Assembly: GCF_001187505.1 (NCBI RefSeq) | Contig: NZ_CP012150.1 | Coordinates: 4,402,001 to 4,466,000, forward strand | DNA length: 64,000 nt | DNA from: Mycolicibacterium goodii | GTDB taxonomy: Bacteria > Actinomycetota > Actinomycetes > Mycobacteriales > Mycobacteriaceae | Reading direction: 5' to 3' | In this document: positions 39,413-48,359 of the stretch, in pieces | Numbering within the stretch: the first letter of the stretch is position 1 | Layout: the number at the start of each line of letters is the position of its first letter | Notes under the pieces: model-generated | The model's input: the letters and a program-made list of their open reading frames with translations, nothing else | The model's database searches: none | What the model was told of the DNA's origin: nothing | Program-made: the position numbers and the translations under genes

Positions 39413-40435
39413 ATGGTCAGATCAAGCCGGCTCGTCGCCGCGGCGGTGCTCGTCATCGGGCTGCTCGCGGGATGCGTGTCGCGGCAGGACCAGTCGGAAC
39501 CGCAGGCCGTGCCCGAGGCGGTGCCGTTGAGCGAGTTGTCCGGTCTCACCCTGCAGATCGGTGATCAGAAGGGCGGCACCGAGGCGCTGCTGCGCGCCGC
39601 CGGCGCACTCGACGACCTGCCGTACGGCGTGGCGTTCTCGACGTTCACCTCGGGTCCGCCGCAGATCGAGGCGGCCACCGCGGGCAAGATCGACTTCGCG
39701 ATCACCGGAAACACCCCGCCGATCTTCGGCGCGGCCTCGGGCGCCAAGGTCAAGGTCGTGTCGGCCTACGACGGCGGCGGGTTCGGCGATCAGCTTCTGG
39801 TGCATGCCGATTCGGCGATCCAGTCCGTCGGCGACCTGCGCGGCAAGAGCATCGCGCTGGCGAAAGGCAGCTCGGCACATGGGCATACGCTCGTGCAGCT
39901 GCACCGCGCCGGCCTGACCCCGAACGATGTCAAACTGGTCTTCCTGCAGCCCGCGGACGCGCTGACGGCGTTCAAACAGGGCCGCGTCGACGTGTGGGCG
40001 GTGTGGGACCCCTACACCGCGCAGGCCGAGAAGGAACTGCCGGTGCGCAGCATCGCCAGGGCCACCGGCGTCACCAACGGCGCCGGGTTCGGGGTGGCCT
40101 CCGCCGCGGCGCTGGCCGACCCGAAACGCAACACCGCACTGGCCGATCTGCTGGTGCGCTACGCCAAGGCGGTCAAGTGGGCCCACGACAACCGTGACGA
40201 GTGGGCCGCGCGGTACTCCGCCGAGGTGGGGCTGGACCCCGCGGTCGGCGCCGTCGCGCAGGGCCGCAGCCTGCGCCTGCCCACCGACCTGTCCGACGAA
40301 CTCGTGGCGTCCGAGCAGGAGATGGCCGATCTGTTCGCCGAATCCGGGCAGATCGCCTCGGCCCCGGACTTCTCCCAGTGGGTGGACCGCCGCTTCGGCG
40401 ATCAACTGCGCCCGCTGTACCTCGAACGCGACTAG
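39413..40435 (+). CDS. ssuA: Aliphatic sulfonate-binding lipoprotein SsuA
   Basis: SsuA (340 aa) is the extracytoplasmic substrate-binding subunit of the sulfonate importer. The signal peptide MVRSSRLVAAAVLVIGLLAGC ends in a lipobox, so it is membrane-anchored through the cysteine near residue 21. The binding fold contains GDQKGGTEALLRAAG, TSGPPQIEAATAGKIDFAITGNTPP and RVDVWAVWDPYTAQAEK, the last typical of SsuA/NMT1 family proteins. ATG at 39413 has AGGGGGA nine bases upstream; an in-frame ATG at 39383 is less well placed. Confidence 0.91.
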   Translation: MVRSSRLVAAAVLVIGLLAGCVSRQDQSEPQAVPEAVPLSELSGLTLQIGDQKGGTEALLRAAGALDDLPYGVAFSTFTSGPPQIEAATAGKIDFAITGNTPPIFGAASGAKVKVVSAYDGGGFGDQLLVHADSAIQSVGDLRGKSIALAKGSSAHGHTLVQLHRAGLTPNDVKLVFLQPADALTAFKQGRVDVWAVWDPYTAQAEKELPVRSIARATGVTNGAGFGVASAAALADPKRNTALADLLVRYAKAVKWAHDNRDEWAARYSAEVGLDPAVGAVAQGRSLRLPTDLSDELVASEQEMADLFAESGQIASAPDFSQWVDRRFGDQLRPLYLERD

Positions 40436-40447
40436 GAGCACATCACC

Positions 40448-41554
40448 ATGACCTTCGCGAAATTCTTCTGGTTTCTGCCCACCGCCGGGGACAGCCGCTC
40501 GATCGTCGGGTCGTCGCATGCGTCGTCGCAACGCTCGGTGCCGGACAACTACCGCCCGCCCACGCGGCGCTACCTGGCCGAGGTGGCCCGCGCGGCCGAC
40601 CGGCTGGGCTACGAGGGCGTGCTCACCCCGACCGGAACCTGGTGCGAGGACGCCTGGTTGACCACCTCGGCGCTGCTCGCCGAGACCGAGCGGCTCAAGT
40701 TCCTGGTGGCGTTCCGGCCCGGGCTGGTGCCGCCGACCCTGGCCGCCCAGCAGGCCGCGACGCTGCAGCGCTTCTCCGAGGGACGGGTGCTGCTCAACAT
40801 CGTCACTGGCGGTGACAACGTCGAGCAACGCCGCTTCGGCGACTGGCTCGACCACGACGAGCGCTACGCGCGCACCGGCGAGTTCCTGCACATCGTGGAT
40901 CGGCTGTGGCGCCAGTCCGCTGATGAATCGCTCGACTACCAGGGCACCTACTACAAGGTGGCCGACGCCAGGGTGTCCGCACCGCCGGATCCGTTCCCGC
41001 AGATCTACTTCGGCGGTTCGTCACCGGCGGCGATGCCGATCGCGGCCGAACACGTCGACGTGTACCTGACGTGGGGAGAGCCGCCGCAGGACGCCGCGGC
41101 GAAGATCGCAAAGGTCCGCGCGCTCGCCGAGCAACGCGGCCGCACCGTGCGGTTCGGCATCCGGCTGCACACCATCTCCCGGGACACCTCGGCCGCGGCG
41201 TGGGCGGTCGCCGACGATCTGGTCGCCGGCCTTGACCCCGAGGCGATCGCGAAAGCCACCGCGCTGCACGCCAAGTCGGAATCGGAAGGGCAACGCCGGA
41301 TGACCGCGCTGCACGGCGGGCGGACCGACAAGCTGGAGATCTACCCGAACCTGTGGGCCGGTGTCGGCCTGGTGCGCGGGGGAGCGGGCACCGCGCTGGT
41401 CGGCAGCCACGAAGAGGCCGCGAACCTGATCTACGAATACCACTCGCTGGGCTTCGACGAGTTCATCCTGTCCGGCTATCCGCACCTGGAGGAGTCGTAC
41501 TGGTTCGCCGAGGGCGTCCTGCCGATCCTGCGGCGAAAAGGCGTCGCCGCCTGA
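40448..41554 (+). CDS. ssuD: FMNH2-dependent alkanesulfonate monooxygenase SsuD
   Basis: This 368-residue luciferase-like monooxygenase uses reduced FMN and O2 to split alkanesulfonates into aldehyde and sulfite. SsuD features are MTFAKFFWFLPTAGD, FRPGLVPPTLAAQQAATL, NIVTGGDNVEQRRFGDWLDHDERYART, YFGGSSPAAMPIAAEHVDVYLTWGE and RFGIRLHTISRDT, which include the conserved Arg and His of the active site. It comes 12 bases after ssuA and completes a four-gene uptake-and-cleavage operon. The flavin reductase (SsuE) is not in the window. Confidence 0.93.
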   Translation: MTFAKFFWFLPTAGDSRSIVGSSHASSQRSVPDNYRPPTRRYLAEVARAADRLGYEGVLTPTGTWCEDAWLTTSALLAETERLKFLVAFRPGLVPPTLAAQQAATLQRFSEGRVLLNIVTGGDNVEQRRFGDWLDHDERYARTGEFLHIVDRLWRQSADESLDYQGTYYKVADARVSAPPDPFPQIYFGGSSPAAMPIAAEHVDVYLTWGEPPQDAAAKIAKVRALAEQRGRTVRFGIRLHTISRDTSAAAWAVADDLVAGLDPEAIAKATALHAKSESEGQRRMTALHGGRTDKLEIYPNLWAGVGLVRGGAGTALVGSHEEAANLIYEYHSLGFDEFILSGYPHLEESYWFAEGVLPILRRKGVAA

Positions 41555-41561
41555 CGTCGCC

Positions 41562-42251
41562 CTAGTCCGGTTCGCAGCTGAACTGGCGGCCCACACCGAC
41601 CGGCGGGTTCACCGGGCGCAGGCACCCCAGCGGTGCCACACCCTTGTCGTCGAGCCGGATCCCGGACTGGTGTGCGTAGTTGACGCACACCAGCGCCGAC
41701 GCGTCGGCGCGGCAGCGGTAGTCGCCGAACGCCAGTGACTGCCCGGCCGCCAGTTCGGTGCCGTCGCCATAGGTGAACAGGCCCGGGTCACCGTGCAGGG
41801 AACCGACGTCGACCGTCGGCCCGGCGAAGTCGACCCAGCCGGCAACCCAGTTGCCCTCGACATCCGACGGCTTGGACGGCAGATCACCCGCGGTGACCAG
41901 GCAGGCCAACTGCCCACCGGCCAGCTTCTCGGTGACACAGCGGGCCCCGGCCGCGACGAACGCGATGTCGTCGCCCAGATCGGTGGTCTGGCCGTCGCGC
42001 GTCGCGCTGTGATACTCGGCGACGTCGGCCGGTTTCGCGGCCTCCACCCACCGGATGACCTGCGGCATGGGCGTTCCCGCCGCGGGTGCCGTGGTGGGGA
42101 TCGGCGAGGTCGGTGACGGTTTGGCGCTCGTCGTGTGCGTCGTGGTGGCTGGCACGGACAAGTCCGGTTGCGAGGTCACGGTGGCCTCCCGGCCACCCGA
42201 TCCGCACCCTGCCACAAGCACAGACGCCGCGATGATCACAGCAGTCCGCAT
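41562..42251 (-). CDS. Putative secreted lipoprotein with conserved cysteines
   Basis: This 229-residue protein starts MRTAVIIAASVLVAGCGSGG, a lipoprotein signal peptide with lipobox VAGC (cysteine near residue 16). A long Thr/Pro/Ser spacer (about 20-62) is followed by a soluble domain with several cysteines (ARCVTEK, LACLVTAG, YRCRADAS, LVCVNYA, GCLRP, FSCEPD) that probably pair into disulfides outside the cell. No function is recognised. It is convergent with ssuD (seven-base gap) and divergent from the carboxylesterase gene. Confidence 0.82.
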   Translation of the reverse strand: MRTAVIIAASVLVAGCGSGGREATVTSQPDLSVPATTTHTTSAKPSPTSPIPTTAPAAGTPMPQVIRWVEAAKPADVAEYHSATRDGQTTDLGDDIAFVAAGARCVTEKLAGGQLACLVTAGDLPSKPSDVEGNWVAGWVDFAGPTVDVGSLHGDPGLFTYGDGTELAAGQSLAFGDYRCRADASALVCVNYAHQSGIRLDDKGVAPLGCLRPVNPPVGVGRQFSCEPD

Positions 42252-42327
42252 TCCGCCAGGCTAGCGGTTCGCCCGTCCCGGGCACCCGTCAGCGGTGCCC
42301 ACGCAGGCAACCGACCACCACGTTCGA

Positions 42328-42342
42328 TACCGTCGGACGATG
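42328..42342 (+). promoter_or_regulatory. -10 element of the carboxylesterase gene
   Basis: TACCGT at 42328-42333 lies six bases before ATG 42340, favouring that start over the upstream in-frame GTG at 42295 and suggesting a leaderless mRNA. Confidence 0.4.
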
Positions 42343-43848
42343 CACGAACGCACCGTCCGCGCACAGATCAGCACCGGGATCATCGAGGGGTTCACGCGAG
42401 ACGGCGTACATCGCTGGCGTTCCATCCCCTACGCCCGGGCGCCCATCGGGCCGCTGCGGCTGCGGGCACCTCAGCCCGCCGAACCGTGGCCGGGCGTGCG
42501 GTACTGCCACGGATTCGGCCACTGCGCGCCCCAGCAGCGCCGCTACACCCTGATGGGCGTCGGCAAGTACCAGCCCATGAGCGAGGACTGCCTGACGCTC
42601 AACGTGGTGGCGCCCGAGCAACCACCCGAGGGGCCGCTACCGGTGATGTTCTTCGTCCACGGCGGCGGATACATCCTGGGCAGTTCGGCGACACCGATCT
42701 ACGACGGTGCCGCACTGGCCCGGCGCGGATGCGTGTACGTCTCGGTGAACTACCGCCTCGGCGTGTTGGGCTGCATGGAACTGTCGTCGCTGTCCACACC
42801 GGACCACCCGATCGACGACAACCTGTTCCTGCGCGACCTGGTGCTCGCGTTGCAGTGGGTCCGGGACAACATCGCGGTGTTCGGCGGCGACCCGGACAAC
42901 GTCACCATCTTCGGCGAGAGCGCGGGTGCACAGGCCGTCGCGACGCTGCTCGCCGTGCCCGCCGCCGAGGGGTTGTTCGCGCGGGTCATCTCCGAGAGCC
43001 CGGCCAGCGGGATGGTCAGCTCGGCGGAGGCCGCCCAGCGTCTGGCCGCGCAGTACGCCGGGCTCATCGCGCCGGGTGGTGAGGATGCCGCCGCGGCGCT
43101 GAAGACACTCGGCCCGGCCCAACTGGGCCGCGCGCTCGAAGCGCTCATCAGGCGCGGCATGACGGACATGCCCGGCGCGTTCCCCGTCGGGCCGACATAC
43201 GACACCGAGTTCCTGCCTACCGACCCGGTCGAGGCGATGACCGAGGGCAGCGCGCACCGCGTGCCGCTCATCGTCGGCAACAACGCCGACGAGGGCCGGC
43301 TGTTCACGCGCTTCCTGCCGCTGCTGCCGACCAACGAGCCGATGATCGAAAAGCTGTTCGCCGACGCCGACCCCGAACACCGCGAGCGGATCCTGGCCGC
43401 CTACCCGGGGTATCCCGACAGCTCGGTGTGTGTGCGCCTCGGCGGCGACTTCGCGTTCGGCTCGGCCACCTGGCAGGTGGCCGAGGCGCACAGCCGCCAT
43501 GCCCCCACCTACGTGTACCGCTACGACTACGCACCGCGCGCGCTGCGCTGGTCGGGCCTCGGCGCCACCCACGCGATGGAACTGCTGGCCGTATTCGATA
43601 CGTACCGCACGAGATACGGGTCGATGCTGACCGCCGTGGCCGACCGCCGCTCGGCGCGCCGGGTCAGCCGCGACATCCAGACCCGCTGGCGCGACTTCAG
43701 CCGCACGGGCGTCCCCGGCAGCGACTGGCCGGCCTACCGGCACGACGAGCGTGCGGTGTACGTGTTCGACACCCGGCCGCGCATCGAATACGACCCGGAC
43801 GCCGACCGGCGGCTCGCCTGGGAGGGCTTCAGCCTGGCCGGGGGCTGA
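42340..43848 (+). CDS. Type B carboxylesterase/lipase family protein
   Basis: This 502-residue alpha/beta hydrolase of the cholinesterase/type-B carboxylesterase group has GIIEGFTRDGVHRWRSIPYA at the N-terminus, MSEDCLTLNVVAPE, oxyanion hole FFVHGGGYILGS, and nucleophile elbow FGESAGAQAVATLLAVP. A glutamate of the triad lies in NADEGRLFTRF and the histidine in LGATHAMELLAVF. No signal peptide is present, so it is probably cytosolic. The substrate range of this family is broad (esters, carbamates). It is followed by an amine oxidase gene 49 bases downstream. Confidence 0.9.
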   Translation: MHERTVRAQISTGIIEGFTRDGVHRWRSIPYARAPIGPLRLRAPQPAEPWPGVRYCHGFGHCAPQQRRYTLMGVGKYQPMSEDCLTLNVVAPEQPPEGPLPVMFFVHGGGYILGSSATPIYDGAALARRGCVYVSVNYRLGVLGCMELSSLSTPDHPIDDNLFLRDLVLALQWVRDNIAVFGGDPDNVTIFGESAGAQAVATLLAVPAAEGLFARVISESPASGMVSSAEAAQRLAAQYAGLIAPGGEDAAAALKTLGPAQLGRALEALIRRGMTDMPGAFPVGPTYDTEFLPTDPVEAMTEGSAHRVPLIVGNNADEGRLFTRFLPLLPTNEPMIEKLFADADPEHRERILAAYPGYPDSSVCVRLGGDFAFGSATWQVAEAHSRHAPTYVYRYDYAPRALRWSGLGATHAMELLAVFDTYRTRYGSMLTAVADRRSARRVSRDIQTRWRDFSRTGVPGSDWPAYRHDERAVYVFDTRPRIEYDPDADRRLAWEGFSLAGG

Positions 43849-43897
43849 CTGGGCTGAACGGCTGCGCGGACCGGCGCCGGTGTGATTGCGTGATCGG

Positions 43898-45838
43898 GTG
43901 GACTACCCACTGGATCCGCTGTCGGCCGACGAGTTCACCGCGGTCGCAGCGATACTGCGGCGTGAACACGGGGTCGGAGCGGGCTGGCGGATCGCCTCGG
44001 TGGAACTGGCCGAACCGTCCAAGGCCGAACTGGCCGCATTCGACGAGGGCGGACCCGCACCGGCGCGGCGGGCCGCCGTCATCTGCCTCGACCGTTCGGC
44101 GAACGCCACCTACAAGGGTTTCGTGTCGCTGACCGAGGACCGGGTCGAAAGCTTCACCCACATCCCGGGCGTACAAGCCAATTTCACGGTCGACGAGTTC
44201 GCCGAATGCGATCAGATCCTGCGCAGCCATCCGGACGTGATCGCGGCCCTGGCCCGACGCGGCATCACCGACCTCGACAACGTCTTCATGGACACCTGGA
44301 CCTACGGCGCTGCCGTCGCGCCGCCGGAGTTCCGGGACCGCCGCATCGGCTGGTCGGACACCTGGTACAAGTCCACCGCCGGCGCCAATCCGTACGCGCA
44401 TCCGGTCAGTGGCCTGCACTGCGTCATCGACCTCAACGCCATGGAGGTGCTGCGCGTCGAGGACGACGGCACCAACGAAAAGCCGGATGTCATGGGTGAA
44501 TACGCGCCGCGGCACATTCCAGAGCGGATCCGAGCGGCCACCACACGCGAACCGCTCACCCCGCTGGAGATCACCCAGCCCGAAGGGCCGTCGTTCACGC
44601 TCGACGGAAACCTGCTGCGGTGGCAGAACTGGTCGCTGCGAATCGGTTTCAACCACCGCGAGGGTATGACGCTGCACACGGTGCGGTACCGCGACGGCGA
44701 CGTGGACCGTTCGGTGGCGCACCGGATGTCCTTCGCCGAGATGGTCGTGCCGTACCGCGACTCGTCGGTGGACCACTATCGCCGCACCGCATTCGACATC
44801 GGCGAGTGGGGCCTGGGTTTCATGACCACGTCGCTCGAACTCGGCTGCGACTGCCTCGGCGAGATCCGCTACCTCGACGCGGTGCTGCACAACAGCAAGG
44901 GTGAGCCGTATCCGATCACCAACGCGATCTGCATCCATGAGGAGGACAACGCCGTGCTGTGGAAGCACGTGGACCACGACGCCGGTGCCGAGGTGCGCCG
45001 GATGCGCAGGCTCACACTGTCATTCCACGTCACCGTCGCCAACTACGAGTACCTCGTGTATTGGCGGCTGTATCAGGACGGCAACATCGAATGCGAGGTC
45101 CGCGCCACCGGGATCATGGTGACCACGCCGCTGCCCGCCGGTGCCGACTCGCACCCCAACGGCACGCTCGTCGACGAACGCACGTATGCGCCGTTCCACC
45201 AGCATTTCCTGATCGCGCGTCTCGATCTGGACATCGACGGCACCGACAACACCGTGTGCATGACCGAGTCCTACGCCGAACCCATCGGCCCGGACAACCC
45301 GTACGGGCTGTCGCTCGTCACCCGCAGCGAGGCGCTGCGCACCGAGGCCGATGGCAGGCAGGACGTCAACTTCGCGACACAGCGCGCGTGGAAAGTGGTG
45401 AACACCAACGTCGTCAACGGTCTCGGCACGCACCCGTCGTACAAACTGGTGCCCAGCGGGGCGATCCCGCCGATGCTCGACCCCGCCTCGCCGGTGCTGC
45501 AACGCGCCAACGTCATCGGGCACACCCTGTGGGTGACGCCCAACCATCCCGACGAGCGTTGGCCCGCAGGGGAGTTCGTCAACCAGTCGACGCACGACAC
45601 CGGCCTCGGCGAGTGGACCAGGGCCGACCGGTCGATCGACAACACCGATGTGGTGCTGTGGTACGTGTTCGGCATCCACCACATCACCCGGCCCGAGGAC
45701 TGGCCGGTGATGCCCGTCGACATCGTGTCGTTCTGGCTCAAGCCGTTCGGCTTCTTCGACCGCAACCCCGCACTCGACGTCCCGGCCACCCCGCCGGGTG
45801 CGTGTGCCCACTCCCACACCAAGGCGGCACACCATTAG
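43898..45838 (+). CDS. Copper/topaquinone amine oxidase
   Basis: This 646-residue enzyme oxidises a primary amine to the aldehyde with release of ammonia and hydrogen peroxide. The tyrosine converted to topaquinone is Tyr383 in TVANYEYLVYW. The catalytic base Asp300 lies in TAFDIGEWGLG. The copper ligands are His434 and His436 in FHQHFLIARLD and one of the histidines in GIHHITRPEDWPVMP (594-595). All needed residues are present. No signal peptide is seen, as in the Arthrobacter enzymes. GTG at 43898 is preferred; a TTG four codons upstream is also in frame. Confidence 0.93.
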   Translation: MDYPLDPLSADEFTAVAAILRREHGVGAGWRIASVELAEPSKAELAAFDEGGPAPARRAAVICLDRSANATYKGFVSLTEDRVESFTHIPGVQANFTVDEFAECDQILRSHPDVIAALARRGITDLDNVFMDTWTYGAAVAPPEFRDRRIGWSDTWYKSTAGANPYAHPVSGLHCVIDLNAMEVLRVEDDGTNEKPDVMGEYAPRHIPERIRAATTREPLTPLEITQPEGPSFTLDGNLLRWQNWSLRIGFNHREGMTLHTVRYRDGDVDRSVAHRMSFAEMVVPYRDSSVDHYRRTAFDIGEWGLGFMTTSLELGCDCLGEIRYLDAVLHNSKGEPYPITNAICIHEEDNAVLWKHVDHDAGAEVRRMRRLTLSFHVTVANYEYLVYWRLYQDGNIECEVRATGIMVTTPLPAGADSHPNGTLVDERTYAPFHQHFLIARLDLDIDGTDNTVCMTESYAEPIGPDNPYGLSLVTRSEALRTEADGRQDVNFATQRAWKVVNTNVVNGLGTHPSYKLVPSGAIPPMLDPASPVLQRANVIGHTLWVTPNHPDERWPAGEFVNQSTHDTGLGEWTRADRSIDNTDVVLWYVFGIHHITRPEDWPVMPVDIVSFWLKPFGFFDRNPALDVPATPPGACAHSHTKAAHH

Positions 45839-45839
45839 T

Positions 45840-45883
45840 TGACACCTGTCATATGTGAGGCGGGTCACTGCTAGGTTGCGTGT
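45840..45883 (+). promoter_or_regulatory. Promoter and palindromes of the APH-fusion gene
   Basis: TGACACCTGTCA (45840-45851) is a perfect palindrome of the TGAC-N4-GTCA type. A second, CRP-like element TGTGAGGCGGGTCACT (45854-45869, one mismatch to TGTGA-N6-TCACA) abuts it. TAGGTT (45872-45877) is the probable -10 element, six bases before the GTG at 45884. Binding at either palindrome would cover the -35 region. Confidence 0.5.
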
Positions 45884-47878
45884 GTGCAACCGACTCAGAA
45901 TGCCGTCATCGAACGCCCCGACGACCTGACCGGCGAGTGGCTGACCGCCGCACTGGGTGCCGGGCAGGTCACCGCCTTCAGCGTCGAGCGCATCGGCACG
46001 GGTCAGATGAGCGAGTGCTACCGCGTGCACCTGAGCTACGCCGACGGGCAGACCGGCGCACCCGCCTCGGTGGTGTTGAAGGTGGCCGCCACCGACCCCG
46101 ACAGCCGTCAGACCGGGCTGGCGCTCGGCCTCTACGAGCGCGAGGTGCGCTTCTACACCGACATCGCCCCGCAACTCGGCGGCGGCCCGGTCGCTGCCTG
46201 CCACCACGCCGCGTTCGATCCCCGGACCGGCGCGTTCGACCTGCTGCTCGGCGACGCCGCGCCGGCCACCGTCGGTGACGAACTGCGGGGCGCCACGGTC
46301 GAGCAGGCCACCCTGGCGCTGTCCGAGCTGGGGCGTGTGCACGGCGTGGTGCACGCGTCGTCCGGCGGTGCCGTCATCGCCGACTGGCTCGTGCGCGAGG
46401 CACCGATCAGCAGGCCCGTGCTGGCAGGGCTCTACGCGGCCTTCGTCGAACGCTATGCGGACACCATCACCGGGCAGCAGCGCGAGGTGTGCGAGCGGCT
46501 CGTCGAGAGCTTCGACGGTTACCTCGCCGCCGAGGACGACCGGATGAAAGGGCTTGTGCACGGCGACTATCGGCTCGACAACATGCTGTTCGGCGATCCG
46601 GGTGCCGACCGGGCGCTGACCGTCGTCGACTGGCAGACCGTCACCTGGGGCCCCGCGCTCACCGACGTCGCGTACTTCATCGGCTGCGCGTTGCCCGTCG
46701 AGGTCCGTCGCGAACACTACGACGCCCTCCTGCGGGCCTACCACCAGGCGCTCGGGCCAGATGCGCCGCTCACCCTCGACGGGGTGCGCGAGGAGGTGCG
46801 ACGGCAGAGCTTCTTCGGTGTGATGATGGCGATCGTGTCGTCGATGCTCGTCGAACGCACCGAACGTGGCGACCAGATGTTCATGACCATGCTCGAGCGG
46901 CACTGCAGCCACGTGCTCGACACCGGCGCGCTCGACATCCTCACCGCGCCCGCACCCGTTGCGCCGCTGCGGCCCGCACCCGAGGACGACGATGCCCACC
47001 CGCCCGGCGACGAGCCACTGTGGAACGAGAGCTGGTACTTCGACTTCGTCGACGCCGCAGCCGGATTCGGCGGCTGGATCCGGCTCGGGCTGATCCCCAA
47101 CCAGGACCACGCGTGGATCAACGTGCTGCTGTGCGGCCCCGGCCTGCCGACCGTGGCGCTCAACGACTTCCACGCGGCGCCACCGGCCGACCTGGCGCGG
47201 GTGTCGGGCGCCGGCGTCGAACTGTCGTTGCACCGCGGTCAGCCGCTGCAGAGCTACCGCGTCACCGCGTCGGGCCTGGGGCAGGCGTACGACGATCCCG
47301 CGGCGCTGCTGCGTGACGAGGCGGGCACCCCGGTCGACGTGACGCTCGACCTGACCTGGACCACCGTCGGTGTGCCCTACCAGTACCGGGTCACGCCGCG
47401 CTACGAGATCCCGTGCACGGTCAGCGGAACCGTCACGGTGGGGGAGAAGCGTCATCGGCTCGACGCCGTCACCGGCCAGCGCGACCACTCGTGGGGTGCG
47501 CGTGACTGGTGGTCCATGGAATGGGTGTGGAGCGCACTGCATCTCGACGACGACACGCATCTGCACGGCGTCGACATCCGCATCCCGAACATGCCGCCGA
47601 TCGGCATCGGCTACTCCCAGCGCGGCGGCGAACTCGTCGAACTGGAGTCCGTGACCGCACAGCACACGCTCGGCGCCGACGACCTGCCCGTCACCACCAC
47701 GCTGACGCTGCAACCCGGCGACATCGAGGTCACCGTCGACATTCAAGGGCACGCACCGGTCAAGCTCACCTCGGCCGAGGGCAAGGTCAGTCAGTTCCCG
47801 CGCGCATGGGCGCGGGTGCACACCGCCGACGGCCGCACCGGCGTCGGCTGGCTGGAGTGGAACCGCAACCTCGGATAG
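45884..47878 (+). CDS. APH-fold kinase-like domain fused to a C-terminal beta-rich domain
   Basis: The protein has 664 residues. Residues 1 to about 355 are an aminoglycoside-phosphotransferase-fold domain with Lys66 (VVLKVAA), catalytic HGDYRLDN (His226, Asp228, Asn233) and metal-binding VVDWQ (Asp249). The N-terminal half of the sequence clearly parallels the single-domain protein at 15242-16309. Residues about 370-664 form a second, beta-rich domain (WNESWYFDFVDAAAGFGGWI, RDHSWGARDWWSMEW, LHGVDIRIPNMPPIGIGY) resembling lipocalin-like/CrtC-type domains. Kinase and lipocalin-like parts in one chain suggest action on a hydrophobic small molecule; the substrate is unknown. The start is GTG at 45884. 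Confidence 0.85.
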   Translation: MQPTQNAVIERPDDLTGEWLTAALGAGQVTAFSVERIGTGQMSECYRVHLSYADGQTGAPASVVLKVAATDPDSRQTGLALGLYEREVRFYTDIAPQLGGGPVAACHHAAFDPRTGAFDLLLGDAAPATVGDELRGATVEQATLALSELGRVHGVVHASSGGAVIADWLVREAPISRPVLAGLYAAFVERYADTITGQQREVCERLVESFDGYLAAEDDRMKGLVHGDYRLDNMLFGDPGADRALTVVDWQTVTWGPALTDVAYFIGCALPVEVRREHYDALLRAYHQALGPDAPLTLDGVREEVRRQSFFGVMMAIVSSMLVERTERGDQMFMTMLERHCSHVLDTGALDILTAPAPVAPLRPAPEDDDAHPPGDEPLWNESWYFDFVDAAAGFGGWIRLGLIPNQDHAWINVLLCGPGLPTVALNDFHAAPPADLARVSGAGVELSLHRGQPLQSYRVTASGLGQAYDDPAALLRDEAGTPVDVTLDLTWTTVGVPYQYRVTPRYEIPCTVSGTVTVGEKRHRLDAVTGQRDHSWGARDWWSMEWVWSALHLDDDTHLHGVDIRIPNMPPIGIGYSQRGGELVELESVTAQHTLGADDLPVTTTLTLQPGDIEVTVDIQGHAPVKLTSAEGKVSQFPRAWARVHTADGRTGVGWLEWNRNLG

Positions 47879-47880
47879 CC

Positions 47881-47939
47881 GGCACCGTCGGGCACCGTCG
47901 GCACCCCGTCGGGCACCGTCTGGCACCGTCGGCACCGTG
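47881..47939 (+). repeat. Short imperfect tandem repeat (unit about 9-11 bases, GGCACCGTC)
   Basis: Six neighbouring units of GGCACCGTC or close variants (GGCACCCCGTC in the third) fill the gap directly after the APH-fusion stop. It is not coding in any sensible frame and has no dyad symmetry, so it is more likely a slippage-generated array than a terminator. Confidence 0.7.
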
Positions 47940-48002
47940 AGCGTGCGTGTCAGCCGTGCGACACGCCGCAGAATGTCAACACTCTGCGCACGCTCGTGGC
48001 CG

Positions 48003-48230
48003 TCAACCGACGCGAAAACGCTTGAGACGTGCCGCTGCCCCGGAGATCAACTCGACGCGACTCGGCGGCACACCGAGATGTGCCGCAAGCAGTTTCGTGA
48101 CGGCCGTGTTGGCCTTGCCGTCGACGGCGCGTTCCTGCACATAGATCGTGAGCGTGCCGTCGTCGGCGGTCTCCACCAGTGGCCCTTTGCGGCTTCCCGG
48201 TTTGACGCGGACGACGACGGTTTCACTCAC
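48003..48230 (-). CDS. DUF167 (YggU) family protein
   Basis: This 75-residue protein of the DUF167 family has VVVRVKPGSRKGPLVE, LTIYVQERAVDGKANTAVTKLLAAHL and VELISGAAARLKRFRV, which together span the whole compact domain. No biochemical function is established for the family. GTG at 48230 (MSETVVV) is chosen because it starts the domain; the frame stays open further upstream into a repeat-rich intergenic stretch. Confidence 0.85.
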   Translation of the reverse strand: MSETVVVRVKPGSRKGPLVETADDGTLTIYVQERAVDGKANTAVTKLLAAHLGVPPSRVELISGAAARLKRFRVG

Positions 48231-48302
48231 CCGCTCATTCTCGCGCGAGCGTGCGCGCAGTGCTGCGGTGGCACGGCGTGTCGGGGTGCAGACCCGCACG
48301 TT

Positions 48303-48340
48303 CGCGGTGCCGACGCGCGGTGCCGACGCGCGGTGCCGGC
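48303..48340 (+). repeat. Tandem repeat of CGCGGTGCCGACG (about 2.9 copies)
   Basis: Two exact 13-base copies and a third truncated copy lie in the intergenic region upstream of DUF167 and downstream of the lipid-transfer gene. No gene overlaps it on either strand. Confidence 0.7.
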
Positions 48341-48359
48341 CAGCTGACGCGACAGCTCG

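Noticed and set aside
45854..45869. Second CRP site
   Set aside because: The last arm has one mismatch, and the element lies where a repressor rather than an activator would sit; it is kept only as part of the promoter entry.
45020..47935. 971-codon minus-strand frame across the amine oxidase and APH-fusion genes
   Set aside because: It crosses two real genes and their intergenic promoter and has the composition of a GC-rich shadow frame.
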